Assembly: GCA_030789695.1 (NCBI GenBank)
Contig: CM061142.1
Span: 42,331,375-42,395,374 of the forward strand
DNA length: 64,000 nt
Direction: 5' to 3'
Source of the DNA: Scilla litardierei
Lineage: Eukaryota; Streptophyta; Magnoliopsida; Asparagales; Asparagaceae
Within the stretch, counting starts at the first letter, position 1. Every line of letters begins with the position of its first letter. The notes under the pieces are model-generated. The model saw nothing but the letters and a program-made list of their open reading frames with translations. It was not told the origin of the DNA and made no database searches. Both the position numbers and the translations under genes were made by a program. Shown here one piece after another: positions 21,034 to 31,820 of this stretch.

Positions 21034-24000
21034 TCTCCCACTTGCACTCAGGACCATTTATCTTGGTATCTTATACCGTTTTTACACATAAGTTTTCCCG
21101 ACTTCATGTGGTAGAGCCTTCGTGAGTGGATCTGCTAAAACCGTCTACACTATAGACTTAAGGGGTTTTTTATGTTTGTGTTAGACCAACCATTTGAATC
21201 TCAATCAAATAATTCATTTGGTCTATCGGAATCTATAATATTTTATTTCCCTGGATCTTATCCAGTTCATCGTACCTTACGATAATAATTTTAAATTAGT
21301 TACTGGTCATTTCAAATGGTTCATATCCATTTCTGATAAAGTATCAAACTCTTTGATTACTTAATCAAAATATATGTTCCATCTCTTTGATGTCTCGCAT
21401 GTAATTTACACGCTCCCACTGACCTTGAAAACTATCTGGCTAATTCATATAAGTTGGTTCGTCTAAATCATATTTAGAAAAAACGAACTTATAAGTGAAT
21501 GCTCCAATTTTCGTGGTCAACTTGAGCGTTTACATCGAGCTTTGGTCCGAGTAGATCTGTACACATCTGTTGGCAAAACCGGTTTCATCATAATCCGTTT
21601 TAAAGAATTTAGGATGAAAACCGTTCCCGTCCAACATTATTGTACTTCACTATTTCCTTTTCTGCACCAATCTTTCAACTTAAAGATTTACTTACAGAAA
21701 ATGAGGAAACATTTTCCTTGGGCACGTAAACTAAATTCTCAAATTTATTTACGCACACGGACCTTCATCAAGTTTTAAATCGGAGTTACTACTCCGAATT
21801 TCATCCCGGAAGTTGACTAAGTCATCATCAGTTATGATGTCTTAACTCGACTTTTTGTCTCACGAAATTTGAGTAAATATACAACTTCCTCGTGATTGAT
21901 TTAATGAATATCTTATTGATAATGTTCTCATAGAACTTTATCAAAACCTAGACATTACTATCTGGGACTTAACCCAGAGGGAGGAATTAACTCAGAGTCA
22001 CTTACAATGGATCACACTGAATCTAATTAAGTGTGATTCATACCTTTTAACACACTGATGTGTTAACAGACTTGATCTGAGAGAAAATCACATTTTCTTT
22101 TAATTACACAAGATTTTATTTAGCTAAGTATTTGACCATTCGATCTAATCGAATCAGTTTAAATACTTTAGTCATTTCGTTCTTTATTTTATCAGACTTG
22201 TGTTTCATCAAGAACACGTGTCTTAATAAAATATACGAATAACTTATTTTGGTTAATCTAGACTCGGGTACATCAGTATGTACTAGACTGAGTTCGACAA
22301 CTCATTCTCCCACTGTCTCACAGATGGGTTTCGGCCATTGTATCTAAGAGGCTAAGACTCACAAGTGTCCGTAGACTTCATAATACGAGAGGTCAGACCC
22401 CTCTTTATGTGACTTGTGAAGCTTAATCTCTTGATACGGCCTAGTCTAATTTTACCATATAAGTTTGCTACTATTTTGTGTATTTATATATTAACATTTA
22501 ATATATATATAGTCATTTACAAATTAATTAACACAAAACATTACTTCAGAAGCAATGTGACGATATTCGTCAAAATGTGTTAAACGTCTTTTGTATAACA
22601 ACTTATTCCGAAATGTGACATCAAAATATGTCACGTTTTCATTTCCTCCTACTTATGCCTTTACTAATGATAAATTAAACTAACTTTCTCAATTGACTTT
22701 CCGAAGTGCCTTCTTCCTTTTCTAAATCAAATTTAGATATCAACATAAATAAATAGCTATGCAAGCAACTTATGTATCCAAACGCTTGAGCTTTGCAATC
22801 TTGAGTGTAGCTCAAGAAGTTGCTTGTCTCAAGATCCGGTTGGGATACATAGTCTTGCACCGCTCATGCACTCGTATTCGACTCAAACGGTTTGATCGAA
22901 TTTTCGAACTTTGCGGTTCAAAATTGTTTGTCCATACAACCTTAAGGGTAGCTCGACAAGTTGTAGGGAGAAACATACTTTGAATGTCCTATATGTTCAA
23001 GCTGCCTCATATAGAGACGAGTGACATGTAGCTTTAATTTATTTATTGGACCCAGAACTTAATGAAATCATATTTCTTAAGTCTGTTCTTTAGAAGGTCA
23101 TTTAATGTCAACGAGAATATAGTTTAATTATATCAATTAGAATTTAATTTGATATTCAATTAATCAACTTTTGACCAATTAACTTATTAAAATATTATAT
23201 TAATTGATTCTTTCAGTAAACATAGTCTTGCCCTAGTTTTAGCATATGTTCAATATTAAATATAGGTAGATTGGCTTTTATCTACCTATACCCTCCCACT
23301 ATTTTTACGAACGTTTTAAAGCTTAATAACGAACGATTTAATCGAATTAAAATTAATGGGTAAGAGTTCCAATCACCTTGAGTCTAAACAACCTTGAGTG
23401 TAGCTCAACAAGTTGATTGACTCTGCGATCGGAAGATGACTCTTCATCGATCATATCGGATATGACTCTCTTAATCGGTTTTTACCCCTAGCCATTCGTG
23501 ATCATGAGTGTGCTCATCCAAATCACAATGTCTAGTCTAGTCGGACCCTTGTTTTCATGTCTAGCCTGACTTGCCCCTCAGCTCGGTGTATGCACGACAC
23601 GTCGGTTTGGGTCAGGTCTTAGACTACATCTAGGCAGACTACATCGTTGACTTAACTTACGTCGGCGCTCGGGGTACGAGACGACGGTTAGGGTTAGTCA
23701 AGATTTCATCTTATGTATTTAAGGAGTTGGTTTCTATAGGGTTGCCATGTCACAGCTTGAGTGTATCTCAACAACTATAACACGGGCCCTATAGTTGCTA
23801 ACCCCTAAAACAAGGAGGGCTACGGCTAATCTTGAAAAAGATCACTAACGTATTTGACTTAGATATAGTCTAGGGTGTCATACAATCATGATTCGCAACA
23901 TTGCGGTCCAGCGGAACACAGCTAGGGAATTGACTAAGCCAGGATCACTACCCCTTGGACTAGCAAGGGTTGACCCAGAACTCTTAGCCAAGCACATTGA

Positions 24001-24718
24001 CTGGATCATGGTCCATTGAATGAAGCTTGTCATTTTTGTATGTATGACATAGACAAAACAGCTTTTATTAACAACTAATTAATCCTATCAACTAGTTGAA
24101 TCCTTAAATTCAAAATTTTAGGATTTGTTTAACAACTTTTATTAAGTCCTTATCAACTATAATGTTCACGAGCTACCTAATCGTTATTAGGATTTTAATA
24201 AATTTTATTAACAACGCTAGAAGCGAAGTCCTTTAATGAAAATTAATTATAACAATTAGAATTTAAAATTCATTTAAAGGACTACCCTAATCAGGAATTA
24301 GGTCTTAATATTGTTGTTAATGATTTATTAAAACATAGCATGTCATTAAAATTCAAGTAATAAATTTTAATCATTTTTAATGTCTAACCTAAAGGGTTGT
24401 CTTGTGTTATCAAATAAGGGACAAGATTAACAAGCCATTAAAATAAAGCTACACTAATTTTATCAACATAAAATTAAAGTGTATATCTATTTAACAATTA
24501 AATAAACTAAGTTTATCGCATAAACTATTTTTAGACTTTTAAAATCAGTTTTAAAAAATATCTTATAAATTTAAAACATTACTTTAAAAATTTTCCATGT
24601 TAAAAAATTTATCATATACAATTTTTAAACATCTAAAATATTTTAAACTTATCGCATAAATTTAAAGCCTTAAAATCAATTTTAAAATTTATCACATAAA
24701 TTTAAAAAACACCATTTT
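21034..24718 (-). other. Internal region of the LARD-like element, no intact gene
   Basis: The region starts with a purine tract on the element strand (complement of tctcccacttgcactcagg), then the terminal codons of a copia pol (21082-21141). The rest is AT-rich with no frame above about 80 residues. It holds four copies of a hairpin motif around CTTGAGTGTAGCTCAAG (near 22800, 22940, 23391 and 23755). A stretch at 23880-24020 is repeated in inverted orientation at 25318-25470 inside the nested copia. Confidence 0.75.
21082..21141 (-). pseudogene. Remnant of copia pol C-terminus
   Basis: Translates as LADPLTKALPHEVGKTYV followed by a stop, the usual last residues of Ty1/copia RNase H (family normally ADxLTKxLP). 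An in-frame stop lies three codons upstream and no further RNase H is recognisable. It sits directly inside the 3' LTR, where pol ends in copia elements. Confidence 0.75.
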
Positions 24719-24928
24719 TGTTATGAATGAGGGAGGCCTTTGGCCTCCCCTCCTTCATTAACCACTTCATTGGTCCCCATTACTATGAGTAATGGGGACC
24801 CTTGGTCTCCTTGAGGCCCTCCATCTCCCCTCATTAGATGAATATATAGAGAACCATGGCCTAGTGCCATGGTAACTCATTCTTTTGCTAAGAAAGCTTG
24901 TCTTTCTCTCTCAAGAGTCCTATTACCT
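24719..24928 (+). repeat. Left LTR of copia composite
   Basis: Matches the right LTR at 35478-35696 closely from TGTTATGAATG to CCTATTACC, then breaks off before the terminal TTCTAACA. The expected primer site does not follow. Confidence 0.88.
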
Positions 24929-25701
24929 CAGCAAACCCGCGGGCCACTGACTTGCAGACTATGTGACCATGCATCTATTTTTCAAAATATAATTATCTTA
25001 AAGATCCTGAGACCGCTCTGCCGTTAGTCAACTAACCTAACGGTGTATGACGTTTCCACGTGGTCTACAAGATATTTATATTTTCTAGTTTCCCTTACCA
25101 TATGTTTTGCTTGAGATATATGCGTGGTTGTTTACTTTTATGCCCGTAGCATATTTAGAACTGCGTGGATGTTTAAATCAGTAAAAATGTGTTTTTCGGG
25201 ATCGGCCATTGTATACCTATTTACTTTCCTTGCACTTTTATTTTCTTTTGAGAGAATTTGTAAGTGAGAAAATTTGTATTTTACAGCCTAAGCTCGATGC
25301 AACAGCACATAGAATTGATGAAAACTCCTTCAATGGATCATGATGTCGGTCAATGTGCTTGGCTAATTTTGCTGGACCAACCTAGCTTGACTGGGTAACA
25401 AGTGGTCCTGGCTTAGTCAATTCCCTGGCCGCGTCCGCTGGACCGCAAGGAGTCGATTCATGACTGTGTAAGCCAAAGCTCGATGCAACAGCATATGAAG
25501 ACGGAGATATAGGGACCCAGTTCAGTTTGGGTTTCCAAAGTTGTATTATTATTATTTTTTCTATTATGGACTTTAAACGAACTTTGGACTGTGTACTATT
25601 TTGGGTATCTGGCCGATCCCCGCATTTTTACTTGTTTATTTTTTTATGCATGAATTTTTGAATTTTAATTAATTCATGCTCATTTTAAAATACGTAGATA
25701 A
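24929..25701 (+). other. Leader of gag A, with captured LARD-like sequence
   Basis: No gene. The last 170 bp (from about 25528) are repeated before gag B (30830-30987). A stretch at 25318-25470 is an inverted copy of 23880-24020. The word GCTCGATGCAACAGCA occurs twice (about 25290 and 25475). Confidence 0.65.
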
Positions 25702-26715
25702 ATGGCAAAATTGGCAAGCGTCGATTTCGAGGTCCTCGATTCTGCAGGGACAAATTACCTGAGTTGGCGAGTGGACCTGAAGTTCCACTTGCGTTCAATG
25801 GCCCTCCTTAGGTCCATTTTGGCTCCTTCCTCGGCCCCAGCAACGGCCGAAGCTTCTGCTACAGCTAGCAGCAGCCCCACAACCACTGTATCCGATGTAG
25901 ATAAGGCGAAAGCCATAATCTACATTAGGAAGCATATAGATCGGACCTTAAAGGCCGAATACTTAACGGTTGAGGACCCGAAGGACCTGTGGACAGCACT
26001 GGAAGCACGGTATAAACATCAAATTGATGTTATATTACCCCGTGCCAGTTATGAGTGGGAAAACCTCAGACTTCAGGACTATAAGTCCGTCGCTGAGTAT
26101 AATTCTACACTTCATAACATCACCTCACGCCTGAAGTTGTGCGGTGAAGAAGTGACAGAACAGCGCATGTTGGAAAAAACATTTACCTCGTTTCACGAGA
26201 AAGATGCAATCCTCATGCAGCAGTATCGTGAACGCAACTTCACGAGATTCTCAGATCTGATCTCATGCCTACTTAGAGCAGAGCAGAATCGAGATTTACT
26301 GCTAGCAACTCATAACTTACGTCCAGCTGGTACTGCCCCTATCCCTGAAGCCCACCACGTTTCTCCCCAGAAGTGGAAAAACAAGAGGAAGGCTAAAAAC
26401 ACTAAAGGGAAAGCTATAATGAAGCAACCAAGAGGTGCAGCTCCCCAGACAAACAAAAACAATAAGGGAAAAAGAAATTTCATATGGAAGCAAAAGAACA
26501 CTGACCAAGTGTCACTTCCTAAGAAGAACTGGGAGGATAAATGCCATAGATGCGGCATGACTGGCCATTGGTCCAGAATCTGCCGCACTCCTCGCCACCT
26601 CCAGGAACTATATCAGGCGAGCCAGAAGTCTCTGCCTGAAGCAAACTTGGCGGATGTTCATCCACCAACGATGTTCACTGCAATAGACTTCGAGAACGAC
26701 GACCTGTTCGATTAA
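25702..26715 (+). CDS. Copia gag A, intact (337 aa)
   Basis: Structural protein that forms the cytoplasmic particle in which element RNA is reverse-transcribed. The N-terminal half has the copia gag (UBN2-type) pattern: GTNYLSWRVDLKFHLRS, KAIIYIRKHIDRTLKAEYL, DPKDLWTALEARYKHQ, ENLRLQDYKSVAEYN, LKLCGEEVTEQRMLEKTF, LISCLLRAEQN. A lysine-rich linker follows, then a zinc knuckle CHRCGMTGHWSRIC near residues 278-291. Start chosen at the first ATG of the frame, MAKLASVDFEVLD, conserved at the start of gag B. About 105 bp of AT-rich sequence ending TTATAG separate it from pol A, which may be a splice or recoding zone. Its own pol A is dead. Confidence 0.92.
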   Translation: MAKLASVDFEVLDSAGTNYLSWRVDLKFHLRSMALLRSILAPSSAPATAEASATASSSPTTTVSDVDKAKAIIYIRKHIDRTLKAEYLTVEDPKDLWTALEARYKHQIDVILPRASYEWENLRLQDYKSVAEYNSTLHNITSRLKLCGEEVTEQRMLEKTFTSFHEKDAILMQQYRERNFTRFSDLISCLLRAEQNRDLLLATHNLRPAGTAPIPEAHHVSPQKWKNKRKAKNTKGKAIMKQPRGAAPQTNKNNKGKRNFIWKQKNTDQVSLPKKNWEDKCHRCGMTGHWSRICRTPRHLQELYQASQKSLPEANLADVHPPTMFTAIDFENDDLFD

Positions 26716-26820
26716 GCTTCATCTTTTATCTATGCATTTAAAATTCAATGTTACTTCATCTTTAATTTGCTTAAGTTCGTCTTTTTCATTGACTTAAATA
26801 AAATTTCGTTTTAATTATAG

Positions 26821-29800
26821 ATGAAGTATGGAATATTGTGGACAGTGCCTCGTTGCACTGGTGTAGCATTGATATTGCTCCCACATACAACGAGACTATA
26901 AGATGCAAATTCTCCTTATAAACATATAGGAAATCTCCACTGTTCAAGGATATTTCTTTTATAGAAAATAACTTGAAAATTGTGGATAATATTTATTGAA
27001 TATCAATATGTAAATCGTCAAGAAAATGTCCAGAAGACCATCTACTTACGATTTCATTGGACCCCCGTCGGGCCCCTATAATTACAGATATTCATCCTAT
27101 AGAAAGCCAACTTGACTAAGCACCAGAAGTGCCTTTCATTGCCATAGTTTTTAACTCTGGCAAAAATGGACTTGGTCATCCTGGATCAGCGATGATGGAC
27201 GCATCATCAAATGAATCCATTGGAGAACCTGAAGATTCTTCAAAAGGTTGAGTTTCCTTGTCCCCCCTTGTCATAAGGGAAAACTTAGAGAGAGACCTTC
27301 CCTCCTGAAAGTGGGTTTAGAGTCTCCTGGCTTCATTGAGAGAATACATGGTGACCTTTTGCGGGCCTATTCACACCGCAAATGGACCATTTTCGGGACT
27401 TCATTACTGTACTGATATATGCATCTACTAGATGGTTTTCTGTGTGCCTTCATATTCACTCGCAACATAGCTTTCTCAAAGCTAATAATGAGGGTGAATT
27501 CACCACTCATATCATTCAAGACTTCTGCCAAACAACTGACATTGAAATTGAACATCCTGTAGCATGTTCATACTCAGAATGGGTTATCAGAGTCTCTGGT
27601 AAAGAGACTCCAATGGATTTCACGTCCATTGTTAGATTCCAGTTGCCTGTTGATATTTAGGGACCAACAAGCTGCACTCCGCATCGCTTATCACGATACG
27701 GCCCGCTTGTGGCCATATCTTATTGCTGATGCCGCTTTCTTATGGTTTACCACCAAGTCTTGATAAATGTGAATTTGATGAGTAAAGTCTCATTGTAATA
27801 GGCACACAGTCTAAAGAAGCCTGAAGCTTCTGAGACCATATCATGGGACACATAAGTCCTCATCTCGTTATGATCCGCATACTTTTTCTGTGTGACGTTG
27901 AGATCCAGAAGATCCTTCACATTCAGACTAAAGTACATCAATTGACGGATAAAATTGCGGACAACCAGAAGATTGTTCGTTCACACGTCCCTGCTGCCAA
28001 CACGCCAGCTAGGATTGACATTCCCAAAGATGGATGCAATCCATCGGTAGCAGAATTGGCTGTACCTCATTTGAAAAGAGGACGCCGGCCAGGTTCAAAA
28101 TAAAAATTTACTCATAATATGAATATTCCTGGATATATAAAAATGATCCAACCACAGGATACTGAGCTCAGACCAGCAACCTCTCCCCTCCTAATTTCCC
28201 ATGCAGAGGAAACAACAGGAGAAACATCATTATATTACGTACGTACTGGAGAGGTACTGGACATATATAGCACAGTCGTCGACGACGGTTTTGCTTTCGC
28301 TATTGCCGTTCACGTCGCTGAATACGACGATGACATCTACCCACTTTTCTATAGCGTAAACGCATAGAATGGCCAAAGTGGGACGAGGCAATAAGAGTAG
28401 AGCTGGACTCACTCTTGAAAAGCAAAGTCTTTGGACCAGTAGTCCATACACCTGAATGTGTAAAAACCTATGGAATATAATTCGAATTTCATAAAGAAAT
28501 TGAAATGAAGGAAATGTGATCATTTTCCTACTAAGCCTACACTTCTCTGCAAAAGCCAATACATGCAGCTCATGGACGTTGTGACTGCATATATATACGG
28601 CAATATAGATATAGAGATCTATATAAAACTTCCAGAAGGGTATACTCTACCCCCAGAGATGAAAGAGAAACGTAGAAACGTCTTCTCCATAAAGGCTACA
28701 AAGATCATTAGTTGATCTTAAGCAATATTCTGCCATTGTATCTTTTCGAAAGATCGTTGACATGATTTGTTATATTTGCCTTACATATGGTCGACTTAAA
28801 GCTAATAGGATCTCCAGCAGAGACCATTGAGTTTTCAGATAGCTTTAAAGCATACCTTGGAAATGAAAAACCTAGGTATAACGATCATCCTGATGATGAC
28901 ATTAATCATCCTGAAGATGACAATAATCATCCTGAAGATGAACCATCATCCTGAAGATGACATTAATCATCCTGAAGATGAACTATCATCCTGAAGATGA
29001 ACCATCATCCTGAAGATGACATTAATCATCCTGAAGATGAATTATCATCCTGAAGATGAACCATCAACCTGAAGATGAACCATCATCCTGAAGATGACAT
29101 TAATCATCCTGAAGATGAATTATCATCCTGGAGATGAACCATCAACCTGAAGATGAACCATCCTCCTGAAGATGACATTAATCATCCTGAAGATGAATTA
29201 TCATCCTGGAGATGAACCATCAACCTGAAGATGGCATTAATCATCGTGAAGATGAACTATTATTAATCATGCCGAAGATGTCTCGGCTTACATATTAAAC
29301 ACCTTCGTGGTGGAACCCTTTCATATTCTTCATTCACCTGGAGTTTATGAAGAATGATGTCCTTTTGCAACCTATTAAAAATGGATGCTTATTTATGACA
29401 CCTTCCAGTAGCTGGAAGAGGGGGAGGACATCCTAGATCCCGAAGAGCCTAGCTCTAGTGTATTATCTGGCCAACTGCACGTATCTTTGATAGAACGTCT
29501 CCAGTAAAGTTGTTAACCAGATACAGTGTTGTCCTGGAGAGCAACACTAGACCAAGGATAGGCTGCTTCTGCGCAACTTCCAAGGGTCAAAGAATATATA
29601 TTGCATATGCAGGTTTAAAGATCATCGCGATGACTAAAACACAATAGGCCGGCCACCTCCTAAATATATACACATCATCATCCAATGTCTACATCTTCTG
29701 AGAAGCTCATCATCCACGAATCAAGTATTGAAAACGCTCAGCCAGGTCTAGCAGTACCTTGTAGACACACTGAAGACTGATTCAAAGAATACTTTAGTGG

Positions 29801-29990
29801 AGTCATCTACCAACTTCGAAGAGTATTACACTCCAGAGCGACTCTGCCTTCCAATAGCCGCTAGATGAGTGAAACTTGTATAGATTAGTGATAATTGTAT
29901 TTTCTTTCAGAACATGATGGATGTATAGACGAATAGGAGATGATTGTATAGATACATAGGAGATCTGCAAGCCTGAAGCTTGTACAGATC
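26821..29990 (+). pseudogene. Copia pol A, heavily decayed
   Basis: It aligns in order with intact pol B but is broken by many indels and stops. Recognisable pieces: VDSAS protease trace at 26838; integrase end (EIEHPVACSYSEW, near 27540); the linker RSHVPAANTPARIDIP near 27990; RT traces (KMKxLQLMDVVTAY-like near 28560, VDLKLIGSPAE-like near 28790); and the pol tail before TGTACAGATCAGGGGGAG near 29980. A roughly 400-bp minisatellite (28884-29282) has expanded within RT. It cannot encode an enzyme. Confidence 0.85.
28884..29282 (+). repeat. Minisatellite CATCCTGAAGATGA inside pol A
   Basis: More than twenty units of 15-21 bp built on TCATCCTGAAGATGA, whose ends are complementary (TCATC/GATGA). 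Pol B has no such array at the matching place (about 34371-34400), so it arose by local expansion after the copies diverged. Confidence 0.93.
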
Positions 29991-30172
29991 AGGGGGAGTC
30001 CCTCGATAGTTGTACTCTTTTCCCTTAAGCTGCTGGTTTTTTCCCACTGGGTTTTCCACAGCTAAGGTTTTAACGAGGCAACCACAGTGGCTCTGGATCC
30101 AGAAGTATCCACCCCATTGGCATACTGAATCCTGAAGTATTCATATGGTTAACCCAAGGTAATGGAGAGATG

Positions 30173-30337
30173 AGGGGGAGTGTTGTGAGTTGAGGGAGGC
30201 CTTTGGCCTCCCTCCCCTCATCACTCTCCATTACTCCCCACTAAGTTAGTGGGGAGGCCCTTGGACTCCCAACTTAACATGAGAGTTTTATAAATATAGT
30301 ACCATGGCTATTTGCCATGGTTAATCCTCTTCCAACA
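30173..30337 (+). repeat. Polypurine tract and diverged 3' LTR of the pol A element
   Basis: AGGGGGAG (30173-30180) is followed by an LTR-like 157 bp starting TGTTGTGAGTTGAGGG and ending CCAACA. It shares the GGGAGGCCTTTGGCCTCCC core with the outer LTRs but is clearly diverged, so pol A derives from a different subfamily than the outer LTRs. The stretch 30338-30470 holds nothing recognised. Confidence 0.65.
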
Positions 30338-30470
30338 AATTTTACTTTCTCATGTATTGTACTAGGCTCATTCTTTCTCATGTATATAAATGCTTGTAAA
30401 AAAAACTTGAATGCGAGCCATGCCATTGTTTGTATGCTTACTACGTTCTGCTATTCTTGGCAATCATTTC

Positions 30471-30825
30471 TGAGAGAGATTATATCTACGGGGTTTACGG
30501 AAATTACCTCTAGATTATAAATCTAGGGACGATCGAAAAATGAGAAGATCCGTAGATATAAAATCCCACGCTCCGAGTACGCACAATAGGAACGAAGAAA
30601 CGTAGAGCCGCAACAAGAGATTCCTTCGCGCGTAGGGATTGAATTTTTGAAGAGAGACGGGATGAAAAGCTCAAAGATTTTAGAGCAAACGTGCTGATAA
30701 CGTGTTAGAAGGTAATAGGACTCTTGAGAGAGAGAGACAAGCTTTCTTAGAAAAAGAATGAGTTACCATGGCACTAGGCCATGGTTCTCTATATATTCAT
30801 CTAATGAGGGGAGATGGAGGGCCTC
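30471..30825 (-). repeat. Inverted fragment: LTR end, primer-site region and leader
   Basis: 30703-30825 is the reverse complement of the last 123 bp of the outer LTR (up to TCTAACA). Directly left, on the minus strand, comes CGTTATCAGCACG (30690-30702), in the position of a primer-binding site, and then leader-like sequence to about 30471. The normal 5' end of this element therefore lies here in inverted orientation, ahead of gag B. The matching tRNA was not identified with confidence. Confidence 0.75.
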
Positions 30826-30987
30826 AATTCAGTTTGGGTTTCCGCAGTTGTATTTTTCTTTCCTTTTATGGACTGTAAACGAACTTTGGACTGTTTATTT
30901 TTGGGTATCTGGCCGATCCCCGCATTTTTACTTGTTTATTTCTTTATGCATGAATTTTGAATTTTAATTAATTCATTGCATAGATAA

Positions 30988-31692
30988 ATGGCAAAATTGG
31001 CAAGCGTCGATTTCAAAATTACCTGAGTTGGCGAGTGGACCTGAAGTTCCACTTGCGTTCGATGGCCCTCCTTGGGTCCATTTTGGCTCCTTCCTCGGCC
31101 CCAGCAGCGGCTGAAGCCTCTGCTACAACTAGCAGCAGCCCTACAACCACTATATCCGATGTAGATAAGGCGAAAGCCATAATCTACATTAGGAAACATA
31201 TAGATCGGACCTTAAAGGCCGAATACTTAACGGTTGAGGATCCAAAGGACCTGTGGACAGCGCTGGAAGCTCGGTATAAACATCAAATTGATGTTATATT
31301 ACCGCGTGCCAGTTATGAGTGGGAAAACCTCAGACTTTAGGACTATAAGTCCGTCGCTGAGTACAATTCTGCACTTCATAACATCACCTCACGCCTGAAG
31401 TTGTGCGGTGAAGAAGTGACAGAACAACGCATGTTGGAAAAGACATTTACATCGTTTCACGAGAAAGATGCAATCCTCATGCAGCAGTATCGTGAACGCA
31501 ATTTCACGAAATTCTCCGATCTGATCTCATGCCTACTTAGGGCAGAGCAAAATCGAGACTTACTACTTGCAACTCATAACTTACTTCCAGCTGGCACTGC
31601 CCATATCCCTGAAGCCCATCACGTTTCTCCCCAGAAGTGAAAAAAAAATGTTTACTACAAAAGACTTCGAAAACGACGACCTTCTCGATTGA
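30988..31692 (+). pseudogene. Copia gag B, broken
   Basis: Begins with the same MAKLASVDF as gag A but loses 22 bp straight after, shifting frame. An in-frame stop (TAG, near 31338) replaces a Gln codon, and about 300 bp covering the basic linker and zinc knuckle are deleted at about 31640. The tail (DFENDDLLD) resumes just before the stop at 31690. Remaining sequence is about 93% identical to gag A by eye over a 134-bp sample. Confidence 0.9.
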
Positions 31693-31820
31693 GCATCATC
31701 TTTTATCTATGCTTTTAGAATTCAATATATCTTCATCTTTATTTGTTTAAGTACGAACTTTTATTTTCGAATGAATGTTTACATTTTCGCTCAAATAAAA
31801 TTTCGGTTTTGCTTATATAG

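Noticed and set aside
28884..29282. CRISPR-like or coding repeat with the regular word CATCCTGAAGATGA
   Set aside because: Units are too short and variable, without unique spacers. It sits in a dead pol and is a minisatellite.
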